The notes: a model not told the origin generated them from the letters alone. DNA of 64,000 nucleotides from Olivibacter jilunii (GCF_900607235.1 NZ_LR027852.1:468600-532599); one strand, 5' to 3'; shown: positions 18,207-28,078, counted from the stretch's first letter. Translations and numbers: made by a program.

Positions 18207-18827
18207 ATGACTTCTAATTTACCTAAACATGTTACCATAGATGCTTTCGTATTAGCGGGCGGGCAGAGCTCCAGAATGGGAGAAGATAAGGGGTTGATAC
18301 CGCTGAATGGCAAAGCTATGGTGTCCTATATTATCCAAACGCTGCAAAAAGCAAGGCTATCGGTAAAGTTAATCGCTAATCATGCTGCTTATCGAAATTT
18401 CAGCCTTCCTGTATATGGTGACGTGGTCATTAATAAGGGGCCGATGGGTGGTTTGCTAACCGCTTTGGAGAATACCTCGGCAGATTTGGTACTTTTAGTA
18501 GGGTGCGATATGCCGCTTATATCAGTTGAAGCAATAGCATACTTAATCTCATCCATTGATCGTGAGCATTTAATTGTTTCCATGATTAATAATAAACCCA
18601 ATCCCTTATTTTCATTATATCCGAGTAGTTTAAAAACTGCGGTCAGAGAACATGTTATGGCGGATCAATTGAAGATGACCGATTTCATCCTAAATAATAA
18701 AACAACCCTATGTAAAACTTTTCCTGGACACATGAGTGGGTGTTTTCAAAATATAAACGATAAAGCAGCGCTGCTTGCGTTAGAAACAAATTGGGAGAAA
18801 GCAAAACTTGATATCCTGAAATTTTGA
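18207..18827 (+). CDS. mobA: Molybdenum cofactor guanylyltransferase
   Basis: A 206-residue cytoplasmic enzyme that transfers GMP from GTP to Mo-molybdopterin to form the MGD cofactor. The N-terminal nucleotide-binding signature AFVLAGGQSSRMGEDKGLIPL (LAGGxSxRMGxDK) and the metal-binding VGCDMP at ~92-97 are both present; length fits MobA. bis-MGD is required by the NasC/NarB-like molybdoenzyme encoded at 25859-28078, so the two are probably functionally linked even though the five-gene lipid-type operon separates them. An A-run-free short hairpin (AGCG/CGCT) and a T-run at 18851-18858 may end the transcript. Confidence 0.9.
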   Translation: MTSNLPKHVTIDAFVLAGGQSSRMGEDKGLIPLNGKAMVSYIIQTLQKARLSVKLIANHAAYRNFSLPVYGDVVINKGPMGGLLTALENTSADLVLLVGCDMPLISVEAIAYLISSIDREHLIVSMINNKPNPLFSLYPSSLKTAVREHVMADQLKMTDFILNNKTTLCKTFPGHMSGCFQNINDKAALLALETNWEKAKLDILKF

Positions 18828-19090
18828 TAAGCGTAGGCGCTACAGTTCTTTGTTTTTTTTATGTAAAAAAATAAGGAATTTGACTGCTTGACTTTTATTG
18901 TGAAAAATAAAAAAGAGTCGACATAAACGTAGTTGAGCTGTTATTATTTAGGTGAATGTGTAGTGCTGAATGCTTTGCGGCAAGTTTTGCGATTCGGTTT
19001 ATGGTGATGATCATGTTTTTTGTGCTTAATCGGAAAAATAAATCTTAAAACGGATGCGTGGCTAAGTTTTCAATTAAACGAAAGTTTATC
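18828..19090. other. Intergenic region without a gene
   Basis: After mobA there is a weak hairpin (18830-18841) with an eight-T run at 18851-18858, a possible mobA terminator. The remaining ~230 bases are AT-rich with no coding frame or clear repeat. Confidence 0.4.
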
Positions 19091-19098
19091 TAAGTTTG
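19091..19098 (+). promoter_or_regulatory. Predicted promoter of the phospholipid-type operon
   Basis: TAAGTTTG fits TAnnTTTG, 24 bases before the ATG at 19123. TTTT at 19067-19070, 20 bases upstream, is a weak -33 match. Confidence 0.55.
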
Positions 19099-19122
19099 TG
19101 CGCTAAAAAATAATAAGAACAT

Positions 19123-19827
19123 ATGGATTTTGCAATAATTGCTGCAGGTGAGGGCTCTCGTTTAGCGAAAAGCGGTTATCCTTATCCAAAGCCTTTGGCT
19201 AGGTTAAATGGCATACCCTTGATAGAGCGCTTGATCACTACTTTTGTAGCTCATGGCGCCGATACAATCCATATCATCGTTAACGAAGAATCAACGGAGC
19301 TGGCTGAATCGTTGCATTCAAATCGCGAGAATACGCAAATACGGGTTGTGCAGAAAAGCACGCCAAGCTCGCTGCACAGCTTTTACGAATTACTAAAGGA
19401 AGTACCGAATATAGAAGAGTTATGCGCAACTACGGTAGATACGATCTTTAAAGAGGAAGAATTTGGCGCTTATTTAGAGGAATTTAGGCGCAATACCTCA
19501 TTGGATGCTTTAATGGCAGTTACCCCATTTGTAGAGGATGAGAGTCCTTTATATGTGAGAACGAATGCAAGTGGTGATGTAATGGCCTTTACTGACAAAA
19601 ACGAGGACAGCACGAAGATACTTGTATCTGGCGGGATTTATGCCTTGCGGCGAAAGGCTTTAGCTTGTGTGCCTAAGGCAATTGACAATAATATTGAACG
19701 TATGCGCAATTTTCAGCGCCTACTATTAGAAGAGCACTTAAACGTGAAGGCATTTACCTTTGATAAAATAATAGATATTGATCATTTAGCGGATTTACAA
19801 TTGGCTGAAACATGGTTAAATGATTAA
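19123..19827 (+). CDS. NTP-transferase domain nucleotidyltransferase
   Basis: A 234-residue GT-A-fold nucleotidyltransferase, first gene of a five-gene operon. The N-terminal signature MDFAIIAAGEGSRLAKSGYPYPKPLA matches the GxGxRL...PKP loop of sugar- or alcohol-phosphate nucleotidyltransferases, and TTVDTIF (~105) occupies the metal-binding Asp position. The enzyme would activate a phosphorylated sugar or polyol as an NDP (by context, CDP) derivative. With the downstream CDP-alcohol phosphatidyltransferase this suggests production of a CDP-linked head group, such as CDP-inositol or a similar alcohol; the substrate is inference. Confidence 0.8.
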   Translation: MDFAIIAAGEGSRLAKSGYPYPKPLARLNGIPLIERLITTFVAHGADTIHIIVNEESTELAESLHSNRENTQIRVVQKSTPSSLHSFYELLKEVPNIEELCATTVDTIFKEEEFGAYLEEFRRNTSLDALMAVTPFVEDESPLYVRTNASGDVMAFTDKNEDSTKILVSGGIYALRRKALACVPKAIDNNIERMRNFQRLLLEEHLNVKAFTFDKIIDIDHLADLQLAETWLND

Positions 19828-19848
19828 AAATATCTCAATAAATAAGAA

Positions 19849-20745
19849 GTGAAAAATATTAAAATATTAGGCGTTCGACGAGGAAGGACCTTTTCTCCAA
19901 ACCACATAGGAAATGACGAAGCTATTTTTTTGTTAAGTGTAGAGGCATTAAAAAAAGAAGGATACGATGTTCATATCTACACCGAGGAAGAGTTTCTTCA
20001 GGATGAGACGATTGCTGCTGATACATATATCGTTTCGATGGCTCGTGAGAAAGCTGTTGTAAAGAAGCTACAAGATTTAGAAGAGAAAGGAGCTTGTGTA
20101 GTCAATTCAGCTTTTGGAGTGGAGCATTGTTTTCGGACGAATATGACTAACCTACTGTTAGAAAATAAGATTCCCTACCCGAAGAGTATTATTGTGTCGA
20201 CTGATTGTCGCGATGAGCGCTTATTTAACGAGTTCCCACAACCGGGGGTCTGGATCAAACGTGGCGATTTTCATGCCATCCATAAAGAAGATGTTACTTT
20301 TGTTTCCTCAAGGGAAGAAGGTTTGGAAATTTTGAGGGAATATGCATTAAGAGGAATTCCCGATGCTGTTATCTCGAAACATTTGGCCGGTGATTTAGTG
20401 AAATTTTATGGCGTTAGAGGAACCGACTTTTTCTTTTGGTTTTACCCCTATGAACATAATCACCATAAATACGCGCATTACGAACAGATAAATAGTAAAC
20501 TGGTATATAACCCCTTTGATGAGAATAAGTTGAAACAAATAGCGCTGGATGCAGCGGCCGTTCTTAATGTACACATCTTTGGTGGAGATGCAATCATTGA
20601 TCCACAGGGAAATATCATAGTCATCGATTTAAATGATTGGCCCAGTTTTGCTCCTTGCCGGGAACAGGCTGCGTCTGCTATAGCCCAACTTTTAACAAAT
20701 ATCTTCCAGAAACAGTTAGATGGAATCATTGCAAGTGAAAAATAA
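19849..20745 (+). CDS. ATP-grasp family protein, ITPK/RimK-like
   Basis: A 298-residue protein starting at GTG. An N-terminal pre-ATP-grasp domain (~1-95) precedes the ATP-grasp core: GVWIKRGDFH with ATP-binding Lys ~137, the IFGGDAIID Asp ~247, and VIDLNDWPSF (~258-267) with metal-binding Asp260 and Asn262. The last motif resembles the DIN-FP of inositol-phosphate kinases of the ITPK family as much as the ExN of RimK ligases. Within this operon it may phosphorylate or ligate the head-group precursor; I cannot say which. It lies 21 bp after the nucleotidyltransferase and overlaps the next gene by 26 bases. Confidence 0.75.
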   Translation: MKNIKILGVRRGRTFSPNHIGNDEAIFLLSVEALKKEGYDVHIYTEEEFLQDETIAADTYIVSMAREKAVVKKLQDLEEKGACVVNSAFGVEHCFRTNMTNLLLENKIPYPKSIIVSTDCRDERLFNEFPQPGVWIKRGDFHAIHKEDVTFVSSREEGLEILREYALRGIPDAVISKHLAGDLVKFYGVRGTDFFFWFYPYEHNHHKYAHYEQINSKLVYNPFDENKLKQIALDAAAVLNVHIFGGDAIIDPQGNIIVIDLNDWPSFAPCREQAASAIAQLLTNIFQKQLDGIIASEK

Positions 20746-21664
20746 AAAGCAAGAGAATAAAGACATTTTTGAGAGTTCATTAAAATCTAATGATACCGAA
20801 GAAAAAATAGATATCTATTTTTATCGGCCTATAGGACTTCAAATCGCTTTTTTCTGCCAAAAAGTAGGTTTAACACCAAATGCTGTAACTATTATCAGTA
20901 TCTTTTTTGGGGTAGCGGCGGGTATCCTTTTCTATTATCCTTCGCTAACTATTAATGTGGTTGGCATGTTACTTTTAATGTTCGCAAACTCACTGGATAG
21001 CGCCGACGGACAGTTGGCGCGTCTCACGAACAATAAGAGTAGATTTGGCAGGATTCTTGACGGTTTCGCAGGCGATTTCTGGTTTGCTTCTATCCATATC
21101 GCGATATGCCTCCGGGCTATGAATGAAGGTTGGTCTGCTGCTGTTTGGATTTTCGGTATCCTCGCGGGTGTATCTCACTTGGTTCAATCGGCCATGGCAG
21201 ATTATTATAGAAATGTGCATCTTTTTTTTATAAAAGGGACTAACGGAAGTGAATTAGATAACAGCAAAGATTTGCAGGAAGAGTATGATCAGATGAGCTG
21301 GTCTAAACAGGCATGGACTAAGTTTGTTTCCAGAGGGTATTTGAACTATACCAAAATGCAGGAACGTTTCTCTCCCAACTTACAAAAGCTGTTAGGTATT
21401 ATCCGTAGCGACTTTAAAGAGGGCTTACCTGCAAAACTAATTCATGATTTTCGGCAAATGAATAAGCCACTGATGAAGTACACGAACATTGTACAATTCA
21501 ATACCCGTGTTATTTTTCTTTTCTTGTGGCTCTTTATTGATTATGCTTGGATTTACTTCTTTTTCGATTTGTTTGTCCTGAATCCTATTTTGATCTATAT
21601 GTGCAACCGGCAGGAAAAAGTAAGTGCACATTTTTATGAGCGCATTAATGAATATAAAGCGTAA
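20720..21664 (+). CDS. CDP-alcohol phosphatidyltransferase family membrane protein
   Basis: A 314-residue integral membrane enzyme expected to transfer a phospho-alcohol between CMP and an acceptor. The family motif DxxDGxxARx8Gx3D is present (D93, D96, G97, A100, R101, G110, D114), but the final Asp expected at 118 is Gly, with Asp at 119 instead. About six hydrophobic segments; a longer hydrophilic stretch at ~165-225 is unusual for the smallest family members. The start overlaps the ATP-grasp gene by 26 bases; an in-frame GTG at 20735 is an alternative. It is probably the core step of head-group addition in this operon. Confidence 0.82.
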   Translation: MESLQVKNKKQENKDIFESSLKSNDTEEKIDIYFYRPIGLQIAFFCQKVGLTPNAVTIISIFFGVAAGILFYYPSLTINVVGMLLLMFANSLDSADGQLARLTNNKSRFGRILDGFAGDFWFASIHIAICLRAMNEGWSAAVWIFGILAGVSHLVQSAMADYYRNVHLFFIKGTNGSELDNSKDLQEEYDQMSWSKQAWTKFVSRGYLNYTKMQERFSPNLQKLLGIIRSDFKEGLPAKLIHDFRQMNKPLMKYTNIVQFNTRVIFLFLWLFIDYAWIYFFFDLFVLNPILIYMCNRQEKVSAHFYERINEYKA

Positions 21665-22705
21665 ATGGCTAGCAAAGTTTACAAGATACTTTTCTTTGTT
21701 ATAGGTATTGCAACCCTATGCTACATGGTATACGCACTGGGGGTGGATGTCATTTGGGATAATATAAAAAAGACAGGCTGGTGGTTTTTACCCGTCATCG
21801 GTAGTTGGCTTCTTATATACATATTGAATGCCATCGCTTTTAAAGCGATTATTCAAGAACCCCGAATCCCGGCAAGTAATCTTTCCTTTGCATCAGTACT
21901 AAAGCTGACAATTAGTGGCTATGCCATTAACTATATTACACCTTTTGTTGCGTTGGGTGGTGAACCTTATCGTATTATGGAATTGAAACCGCGACTGGGA
22001 ATTCAAAAAGCGAGCTCGTCTGTTTTGTTATATAGTTTAATGCACATGTTCTCTCATGTGTTGTTCTGGCTGGCGTCCATTATATTAATCCTGATTTATG
22101 TTCCTATCAATGCCATTATGGTAATCGGATGTTCCGTCATGTTCATCACGGGCGTTGTTTTGTGTTATTGGTTCGGACGGGTTTATAAAAAAGGATTTAC
22201 CTTAAGTACTTTTAAGGTATTAGCCAAAGTCCCTGGCTTGAAGCGTAAGGTGGGCGACTTTGTTGCCGAAAAACACGATAGCCTTAAAGAAATTGATAAC
22301 CAGATTACAGAATTATACGCACAGAGAAGAGAACGTTTTTTCAAATCATTAGCCTTTGAATTTATCGCCAGAGTAGTCGGTTGTCTCGAGATTTTTTGTA
22401 CAGCGAAAGCGATAGGCTTGAATATGAGTATAGTGCAGTCCCTTATTATTAGTTCAGGTTCATCTTTATTTGCCAACCTTATCTTCTTCTTTCCGATGCA
22501 ATTGGGTACTAGAGAGGGAGGGCTGGCCTTAGCACTGAAAAGTGTGGGGATGCCTGCATCGGCCGGGATTTTCATTGGTATTATTATGCGTATCCGCGAA
22601 GTCGTTTGGATTATTATCGGATTGGCACTCATGCGTATATCTAAAACCAACACCGAAGCGAACGAAACATTGGAAGAGATTAACAATAACATCAATATTC
22701 AGTAA
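21665..22705 (+). CDS. Lysylphosphatidylglycerol synthase TM-like (flippase-like) membrane protein
   Basis: A 346-residue polytopic membrane protein of the UPF0104/AglD-like family. The GGEPYRIMEL segment (~99-108) and the glycine-rich FPMQLGTREGGLALAL (~277-292) match the two conserved regions of the MprF flippase domain; no aminoacyl-transferase domain is attached. Such proteins are thought to move lipids or lipid-linked intermediates across the membrane. The ATG follows the previous stop codon with no gap, implying tight co-translation, so it probably handles the product of the CDP-alcohol phosphatidyltransferase. Confidence 0.85.
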   Translation: MASKVYKILFFVIGIATLCYMVYALGVDVIWDNIKKTGWWFLPVIGSWLLIYILNAIAFKAIIQEPRIPASNLSFASVLKLTISGYAINYITPFVALGGEPYRIMELKPRLGIQKASSSVLLYSLMHMFSHVLFWLASIILILIYVPINAIMVIGCSVMFITGVVLCYWFGRVYKKGFTLSTFKVLAKVPGLKRKVGDFVAEKHDSLKEIDNQITELYAQRRERFFKSLAFEFIARVVGCLEIFCTAKAIGLNMSIVQSLIISSGSSLFANLIFFFPMQLGTREGGLALALKSVGMPASAGIFIGIIMRIREVVWIIIGLALMRISKTNTEANETLEEINNNINIQ

Positions 22706-22707
22706 AT

Positions 22708-23427
22708 ATGATTAAAGGCTTATTATTTGATTACGGTGGAACAATCGATACGAACGGTCGGCATTGGGCAAATGTGATTTGGGGGGCGTATCAGGCCGCG
22801 GGTGTTGAAACAAGCTTTGAACAATTTATGGAGGCTTATACCTTTGGCGAAAAATCGTTGGCTATTCATCCGATTATTAAGCCGCACCATATTTTCAGTG
22901 AGGTGTTACATTTAAAAACTCAGCAACAATTTTCTTACCTTAAATTGGCAGAGGGTGAGTACTCAAAAATAGAAAAAATCGTTAGCCACTGCATGAAGTT
23001 AGTTCTTACGACGGTAACAGAGGCTAAGAGAACACTCGACTTATTAGCTGAAACATATCCGATGGTGTTGGTGTCTAACTTTTATGGAAACATCCAGTCG
23101 GTATTGGCCGATTTTGGGTTAGCTGACTATTTTAGTGACATTGTGGAATCAGCTATAGTTGGGGTACGCAAACCTAATCCGGCGATTTATCAGCTCGGAG
23201 TGGACCGAATCGGTTTAAATTCAGCAGAATGTGTTGTTATAGGCGATTCTTTCAAAAAGGATATTATTCCTGCTAAGGAAGTTGGCTGTAAAACCATTTG
23301 GCTTAATGTCGACGGCATTCAAGAGGACCTCTCGGTTGTTGGAAATGAGTTTGCTGATGTGCAAATTACCGATTTTGCTCAGCTTCCCGAGGCTCTTCAA
23401 AACATAAATACACAATTTGTTATATAA
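22708..23427 (+). CDS. HAD-superfamily phosphatase
   Basis: A 239-residue HAD hydrolase, last gene of the operon, starting 2 bases after the flippase stop. Motif I is LLFDYGGTIDTNG (nucleophile Asp8; the usual second Asp is Gly, as in many DxGGT members), motif II is LVSNFYG (~112-118), motif III Lys is in GVRKPNP (~152-158) and motif IV is VIGDSFKKD (~176-184). It belongs to subfamily IA with an alpha-helical cap. By context it may dephosphorylate a head-group phosphate, for example a phosphatidyl-alcohol phosphate, but no substrate is proven. Confidence 0.85.
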   Translation: MIKGLLFDYGGTIDTNGRHWANVIWGAYQAAGVETSFEQFMEAYTFGEKSLAIHPIIKPHHIFSEVLHLKTQQQFSYLKLAEGEYSKIEKIVSHCMKLVLTTVTEAKRTLDLLAETYPMVLVSNFYGNIQSVLADFGLADYFSDIVESAIVGVRKPNPAIYQLGVDRIGLNSAECVVIGDSFKKDIIPAKEVGCKTIWLNVDGIQEDLSVVGNEFADVQITDFAQLPEALQNINTQFVI

Positions 23428-23437
23428 ATAGCTTAAC

Positions 23438-23457
23438 CTCTGTGTTCTCCCACGGAG
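23438..23457 (+). terminator. Possible terminator of the phospholipid-type operon
   Basis: CTCTGTG pairs with CACGGAG (one G-U) around a 6-base loop, 11 bases after the stop at 23427. No T-run, so weak. Confidence 0.35.
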
Positions 23458-23515
23458 AGAGCCGTAACATTGCCTTTATCATATATACGGTAAAGTAACT
23501 AAAACATTTATTTAT

Positions 23516-23523
23516 TAAATTTG
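23516..23523 (+). promoter_or_regulatory. Possible -7 element upstream of the TDT transporter
   Basis: TAAATTTG fits TAnnTTTG 102 bases before the ATG at 23625, which would leave a leader of about 95 bases. No -33 match. Confidence 0.3.
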
Positions 23524-23624
23524 ATAGCTGGAATAGGTTTGCCGCATAAAAATGGTAAATTGCTATCTAATTATGAATAAATAGATTGTGATATATAAGT
23601 TACGATCTAAACCACATACCGATT

Positions 23625-24686
23625 ATGATAGAAAGCTTGATTAAGCAAAAGATTAGAAATTTATTGCCAGGCTATTTTGCAATGGTTATGGCGACGGGTA
23701 TCATTTCAATTGCTTCGCTTTTAGTTGGTTTCGGCGTCTTAGCTTGGTTACTATTCTATTTCAACATTTGTTTTTTTTTCGCTTTATTTTGGTTATTCAT
23801 TTATCGGATTCTATATTATCGTGCTGAAGTGTGGCAAGACTTTAAGAGCTATCAAAGAGGCCCCGGCTTTTTTACTATCATAGCAGCCTTGTGTATTATG
23901 GGAAATCAGCTTATCTTGTTTTATCAAGCTTTTACGCTCGCTGGCATAGTACTTTTATTGGCCTTACTCATTTGGCTATTGATAGGTTATGGGTTCTTTT
24001 TCCATATAACAGTAACGGAAGAGAAAAAGCCGCTAAAAGAAGGAATTAATGGTACATGGCTCGTATTCATTGTGGCTATACAAGCCTTATCCGTACTTAT
24101 TTCTTTTATTGCCAAGGAATTAGGAGAACTAAGCTATGTTGGTTTGTTTATAGCTTTATGTTTCTTTTTGTTGGGATGTGTCTTTTATCTCTACATCATG
24201 TCTCTCATTATATATCGTCTGTCTTTCTTTTCTTTACATGCCACTGAATTTGGTGCTCCATACTGGATCAACATGGGGGCAACAGCCATTTCGACGCTGG
24301 CAGGATCCATGCTTATTCTGCACGCAGGTGATTTTGCCTTTCTGTCTCAGATTCTTCCCTTTTTAAAAGGCTTTACGTTATTCTATTGGGCTGCAGGTAC
24401 TTGGTGGATACCCTTATTATTGTTATTGGGTTTTTGGCGACATGCGATCAAGCGCGTGCCCGTTCCGACCAGTGCAAAGGGTTATGATCCTACCTATTGG
24501 GCTATGGTTTTTCCATTGGGTATGTATACGGTTTGTACGTATCGATTAAGTGAGGCCTTATCTATTACATTTCTTAAATTCATTCCAGCTGCCTTTATAT
24601 ATGTAGCATTATTTGCTTGGGTTGCCGTCGCATTAGGATTTATCAGGTATCTATTGTCTCTTGTTCAAAAAGAAACACAAACATAA
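23625..24686 (+). CDS. TDT-family transporter (tellurite resistance/C4-dicarboxylate type)
   Basis: A 353-residue membrane protein with about ten helices. The opening [19 protein letters not shown] is the characteristic start of the tellurite-resistance/dicarboxylate transporter family (TehA, Mae1, Ssu1). Members export sulfite, malate or other small anions. It stands 100 bp upstream of, and in line with, the molybdenum oxidoreductase genes, so it may carry the substrate or product anion of that complex; this is contextual inference. The actual ion cannot be read from sequence. Confidence 0.85.
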   Translation: MIESLIKQKIRNLLPGYFAMVMATGIISIASLLVGFGVLAWLLFYFNICFFFALFWLFIYRILYYRAEVWQDFKSYQRGPGFFTIIAALCIMGNQLILFYQAFTLAGIVLLLALLIWLLIGYGFFFHITVTEEKKPLKEGINGTWLVFIVAIQALSVLISFIAKELGELSYVGLFIALCFFLLGCVFYLYIMSLIIYRLSFFSLHATEFGAPYWINMGATAISTLAGSMLILHAGDFAFLSQILPFLKGFTLFYWAAGTWWIPLLLLLGFWRHAIKRVPVPTSAKGYDPTYWAMVFPLGMYTVCTYRLSEALSITFLKFIPAAFIYVALFAWVAVALGFIRYLLSLVQKETQT

Positions 24687-24786
24687 AGTGGTTTAAATCA
24701 GTCACAAAGCAAACAATTACCGGAAAGGATTGTTAAACGGGAGGTGACGTTTGAGTGAAGCGAATCATTTCATATTTACTTAAATT

Positions 24787-25842
24787 ATGTATAAACTCTT
24801 CCAAACCTTAAATCGTCGTGCTTTTGTTAAAGCGTTATTAATGACGATTTTAGTGATCGTTTTCGTTTGGGTCGGGTCGCGCAAGCTTCAAAATTTTGAT
24901 CCGGCACTAATAGCTTATTTAACGGGTACCATCTTTGCTGTTTTTGGAACGACCTATCGGTATGCGGTCTGGACTCAGCGGCCACCTACAAAACTTTATT
25001 GGCGTAGAAGTGTTGGATTTCTCTTCAGCGTACATTTTTTTCCTTACTTATGGAACTCCATCCGATTGTTTTTTCGAAATATTCTTTTTCAACGATTTAT
25101 AGCTTATCGGAGTAAAACTAGATGGTTTGGTCATTTTCTACTGTCGAGTGGCTGTTTGATGGCCTTTGCCATTACAATACCACTTACCTTTGGGTGGATA
25201 CATTTTGAACTAAAGCCAGGCGATGACACGACCTATCATGCGATGCTGTTCGGTTTTGAGGCAGGAACGTTCAGCCTGGGATCTCCTTTAGCTTTTATCG
25301 CCTTTCACTGTTTGGTGTGGTGCTCTGTCTTGGTTACTATTGGTGCAGTGATTATGATGAAGCGCCGATTTACAAATGGTGGATTAATTGCTACGCAAAC
25401 TTTTGATGATGATTTATTGCCGTTGATTTTGTTGATCGCCATTTCGGTTACGGGATTAGGAATTTCTTATGATTATACGTTTTTAGAGGGTAAAACATAC
25501 CAGTTTATGGCCGTTACACATGCGATAACGGTCATATTATTTTTGCTGTGGCTACCTTTTGGAAAATTCTTTCACATTTATCAGCGTTTCGCGCAATTGG
25601 GCGCTAACTTATATAAAATTGAAGGGAGGCGGCGAGGAATGGCTGTATGCCCACATACTAAAAAAGAATTCGCATCGAAAACACATATCGAAGATTTGAA
25701 AAAGGTAACACAAGAGCTCGGATTTGACTTCAGCAAGCCCGATGGTTCAAGTCATCTTGATTTGAGTCCTGAAGGTAAACGCGCCGCTTTAGCAAGAGCG
25801 CATTTTCAAGTGAGAAAGGAATCAGGAAGCTTCTTTGGTTAA
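24787..25842 (+). CDS. NarI-like membrane cytochrome b subunit
   Basis: A 351-residue protein with about eight hydrophobic segments and a hydrophilic C-terminal tail (~280-351). Histidines placed in helices (GHFLLSS, AFHCLVW, VTHAITVILF, KFFHIY) fit the paired haem ligands of NarI/HdrE-type cytochromes b, which exchange electrons with the quinone pool. It begins the oxidoreductase operon, 16 bp before the catalytic subunit. I infer it is the membrane quinol-interacting subunit; haem binding is not proven. The short CPHTKKEF Cys-containing tail is unexplained. Confidence 0.65.
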   Translation: MYKLFQTLNRRAFVKALLMTILVIVFVWVGSRKLQNFDPALIAYLTGTIFAVFGTTYRYAVWTQRPPTKLYWRRSVGFLFSVHFFPYLWNSIRLFFRNILFQRFIAYRSKTRWFGHFLLSSGCLMAFAITIPLTFGWIHFELKPGDDTTYHAMLFGFEAGTFSLGSPLAFIAFHCLVWCSVLVTIGAVIMMKRRFTNGGLIATQTFDDDLLPLILLIAISVTGLGISYDYTFLEGKTYQFMAVTHAITVILFLLWLPFGKFFHIYQRFAQLGANLYKIEGRRRGMAVCPHTKKEFASKTHIEDLKKVTQELGFDFSKPDGSSHLDLSPEGKRAALARAHFQVRKESGSFFG

Positions 25843-25858
25843 TTAAGAGATAAGGTAA

Positions 25859-28078
25859 ATGGCAACACTCCCTACAACAATTGATGAGATAATCGCCCAA
25901 TTCGGCCCGCACAAAGCATATGCTCCCCAAGCCGGTTTTTACGGCTCTCACGAGCCTGACAGCCTGGTGAAGACCCATTGCTGTTATTGCGGCATGCAAT
26001 GTGGTATTCAATTAAAAGTGAAAGAAAATAAAGTAGTTGGATTTGAACCTTGGATGGAGTTCCCGTTTAACGAAGGACGTTTGTGTCCAAAAGGGGTAGA
26101 GCGTTATCTTCAGAATAACCATCCGGATAGATTACTAGCCCCTTTAAAACGAGTGGAGGGAAAGGGCTTTCAACAGGTGTCTTGGGACTATGCGATGGAT
26201 AAAACCGTGGGAGAAATCAAACGCATACAGGAAGCCTATGGTAACAACGCATTCGCTATGTTAAGCGGTGTTTCGCTGACAAACGAAAAAAGCTATATGA
26301 TTGGCAAATTTGCCCGGGTAGCTCTAAAAACTGCTAATTTGGATTATAACGGTAGGCTTTGTATGGTGAGCGCGGGAGCCGGCAATAAGAAAGCGTTCGG
26401 ATTGGATCGAAGCTCCAATAGCTGGGCTGACCTAGCACATGCGGAAGTTATCATTGTGGCGGGGGCCAATATCAGCGAAACCTTTCCTACATTGACCCAT
26501 TATATTTGGCGTGCGCGGGGTAATGGTGCCAAATTGATCGTTGTAGATCCGCGTATTATACCCTTGGCACGTACGGCCGATTTACATTTAAATGTAATAC
26601 CAGGAGGAGACTCTGCTCTTTTTGGAGCAATGCTTAAGATATTGGTTGACAATGATTGGCTCGATCACGAATTTATTGCCAATTATACAAGCGGTTTTCA
26701 GGAAGCAATAAATGCCGTAAGGGATTATGACTTGGACTGGGCGGAAAAGTATACGGGCGTAGCTAAAGAGAAAATCTTTGAAGCGGCACGCCTTTGGGGG
26801 AAGGCGAAGACTAGCTTTTTGCTTCATGCTCGCGGAATTGAACATCACACAAAGGGGGTAGATAATGTATTGAGTTGTATTAACCTGGTATTGGCAACGG
26901 GACGTATAGGTAAGCCTTATTGCGGTTATGGCACGATTACTGGCCAGGGTAACGGTCAAGGTGGACGGGAACACGGACACAAATGTGATCAGCTGCCAGG
27001 CAACCGTGATATTACCAACCCGGAACATCGTCAATACATCGCTGACGTGTGGGGAATCAGCGAACAGGAGTTGCCTGGTAAGGGGTTAACCGCCTATGAG
27101 CAAATAGAAGCTATTCATCGTGGCGAAATTAAGGGACTGATTTCTATTTGTTTTAATCCATTGGTGTCGTTGCCTAATAATAATTACGTGCGAGAAGCTT
27201 TGGAGAAACTGGAGTTCTATATGTGTATCGATAGTTTTCTGAGTGAAACAGCCCGATATGCCGATATTATTATGGCGGGGTCTCTGCATGAAGAAGAAGA
27301 AGGAACCGTTACAACTGCGGAAGGACGGGTGGTAAAGATTAATGCAGCGGTGACTCCTCCAAAAAATGCTAGAAAAGATGGCGAGATTTTAATGGAATTA
27401 GCGGGGAGACTGAATGAAGGAGATAAATTTAGTTTTGACTCCAGTGAGGCAATTTTTAATGAATTAAGATTGGCTTCAAAGGGAGGGACTGCTGACTATT
27501 TTGGCATTACTTACGAGAAAGTAGTGAATAACATGGGGGTATTTTGGCCATGCCCTTCATTAGACCATCCGGGAACACCAAGATTATGGGAAGATAGGAA
27601 ATTTAAAACACCGGACGGAAAGGCCCATTTCAATGCAGTTAGTTTTAAACCGCCATCAGAAGTGATCGATACGGATTACCCGGTGGTGTTGACAACCGGT
27701 CGGGTGGTGTCGCAATACTTAAGCGGTACCTCTACTCGACGGATCGGGAAGTTGGTAGATCAATATCCCGAGCCACTTTTGGAAATACATCCCGAACTGG
27801 CGCGCCGCTATAATATTAGGAGTGGAGATATTATTCGCGTAAAAACACGAAGGGGTGAGGCCGAATTTCCGGCTCAAGTGGTAGAGACGATTCGGAAAGA
27901 TACTGTATTTATTCCCTACCATTGGGGAGGCAAGCACGCTGCAAATCAGCTAACGATTGGAAATCTTGACCCCATTTCGAAGATACCGGAGTTTAAGGTT
28001 TGTGCCTGTCAGCTTATTCCAACCGGTGAGGTAGCATCTGAAAAAGTAAAAGAAACGGCTTATCAGAGTCATTTATGA
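25859..28078 (+). CDS. Molybdopterin oxidoreductase, NasC/NarB nitrate reductase-like
   Basis: A 739-residue catalytic subunit of the Mo-bisMGD (DMSO reductase) family. An N-terminal [4Fe-4S] motif [13 protein letters not shown] with its last Cys in RLCPKG (~79), the probable Mo-ligating Cys in GRLCMVSAG (~168), the [16 protein letters not shown] cofactor loop (~370) and the C-terminal MGD-binding domain ([16 protein letters not shown], then [14 protein letters not shown]) are all seen. A Cys Mo ligand and this loop favour assimilatory/periplasmic-type nitrate reductases over formate dehydrogenase (Sec) or DMSO reductase (Ser). There is no Tat signal, so it should be cytoplasmic. Substrate inferred as nitrate; not certain. 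Confidence 0.85.
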   Translation: MATLPTTIDEIIAQFGPHKAYAPQAGFYGSHEPDSLVKTHCCYCGMQCGIQLKVKENKVVGFEPWMEFPFNEGRLCPKGVERYLQNNHPDRLLAPLKRVEGKGFQQVSWDYAMDKTVGEIKRIQEAYGNNAFAMLSGVSLTNEKSYMIGKFARVALKTANLDYNGRLCMVSAGAGNKKAFGLDRSSNSWADLAHAEVIIVAGANISETFPTLTHYIWRARGNGAKLIVVDPRIIPLARTADLHLNVIPGGDSALFGAMLKILVDNDWLDHEFIANYTSGFQEAINAVRDYDLDWAEKYTGVAKEKIFEAARLWGKAKTSFLLHARGIEHHTKGVDNVLSCINLVLATGRIGKPYCGYGTITGQGNGQGGREHGHKCDQLPGNRDITNPEHRQYIADVWGISEQELPGKGLTAYEQIEAIHRGEIKGLISICFNPLVSLPNNNYVREALEKLEFYMCIDSFLSETARYADIIMAGSLHEEEEGTVTTAEGRVVKINAAVTPPKNARKDGEILMELAGRLNEGDKFSFDSSEAIFNELRLASKGGTADYFGITYEKVVNNMGVFWPCPSLDHPGTPRLWEDRKFKTPDGKAHFNAVSFKPPSEVIDTDYPVVLTTGRVVSQYLSGTSTRRIGKLVDQYPEPLLEIHPELARRYNIRSGDIIRVKTRRGEAEFPAQVVETIRKDTVFIPYHWGGKHAANQLTIGNLDPISKIPEFKVCACQLIPTGEVASEKVKETAYQSHL

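Noticed and set aside
22183..22695. 170-codon minus-strand frame opposite the flippase-like gene
   Set aside because: Lies wholly within a well-supported gene, no recognisable domain; a shadow frame.
26588..27034. 148-codon minus-strand frame opposite the Mo oxidoreductase
   Set aside because: Inside the catalytic subunit coding sequence, no motifs or promoter.
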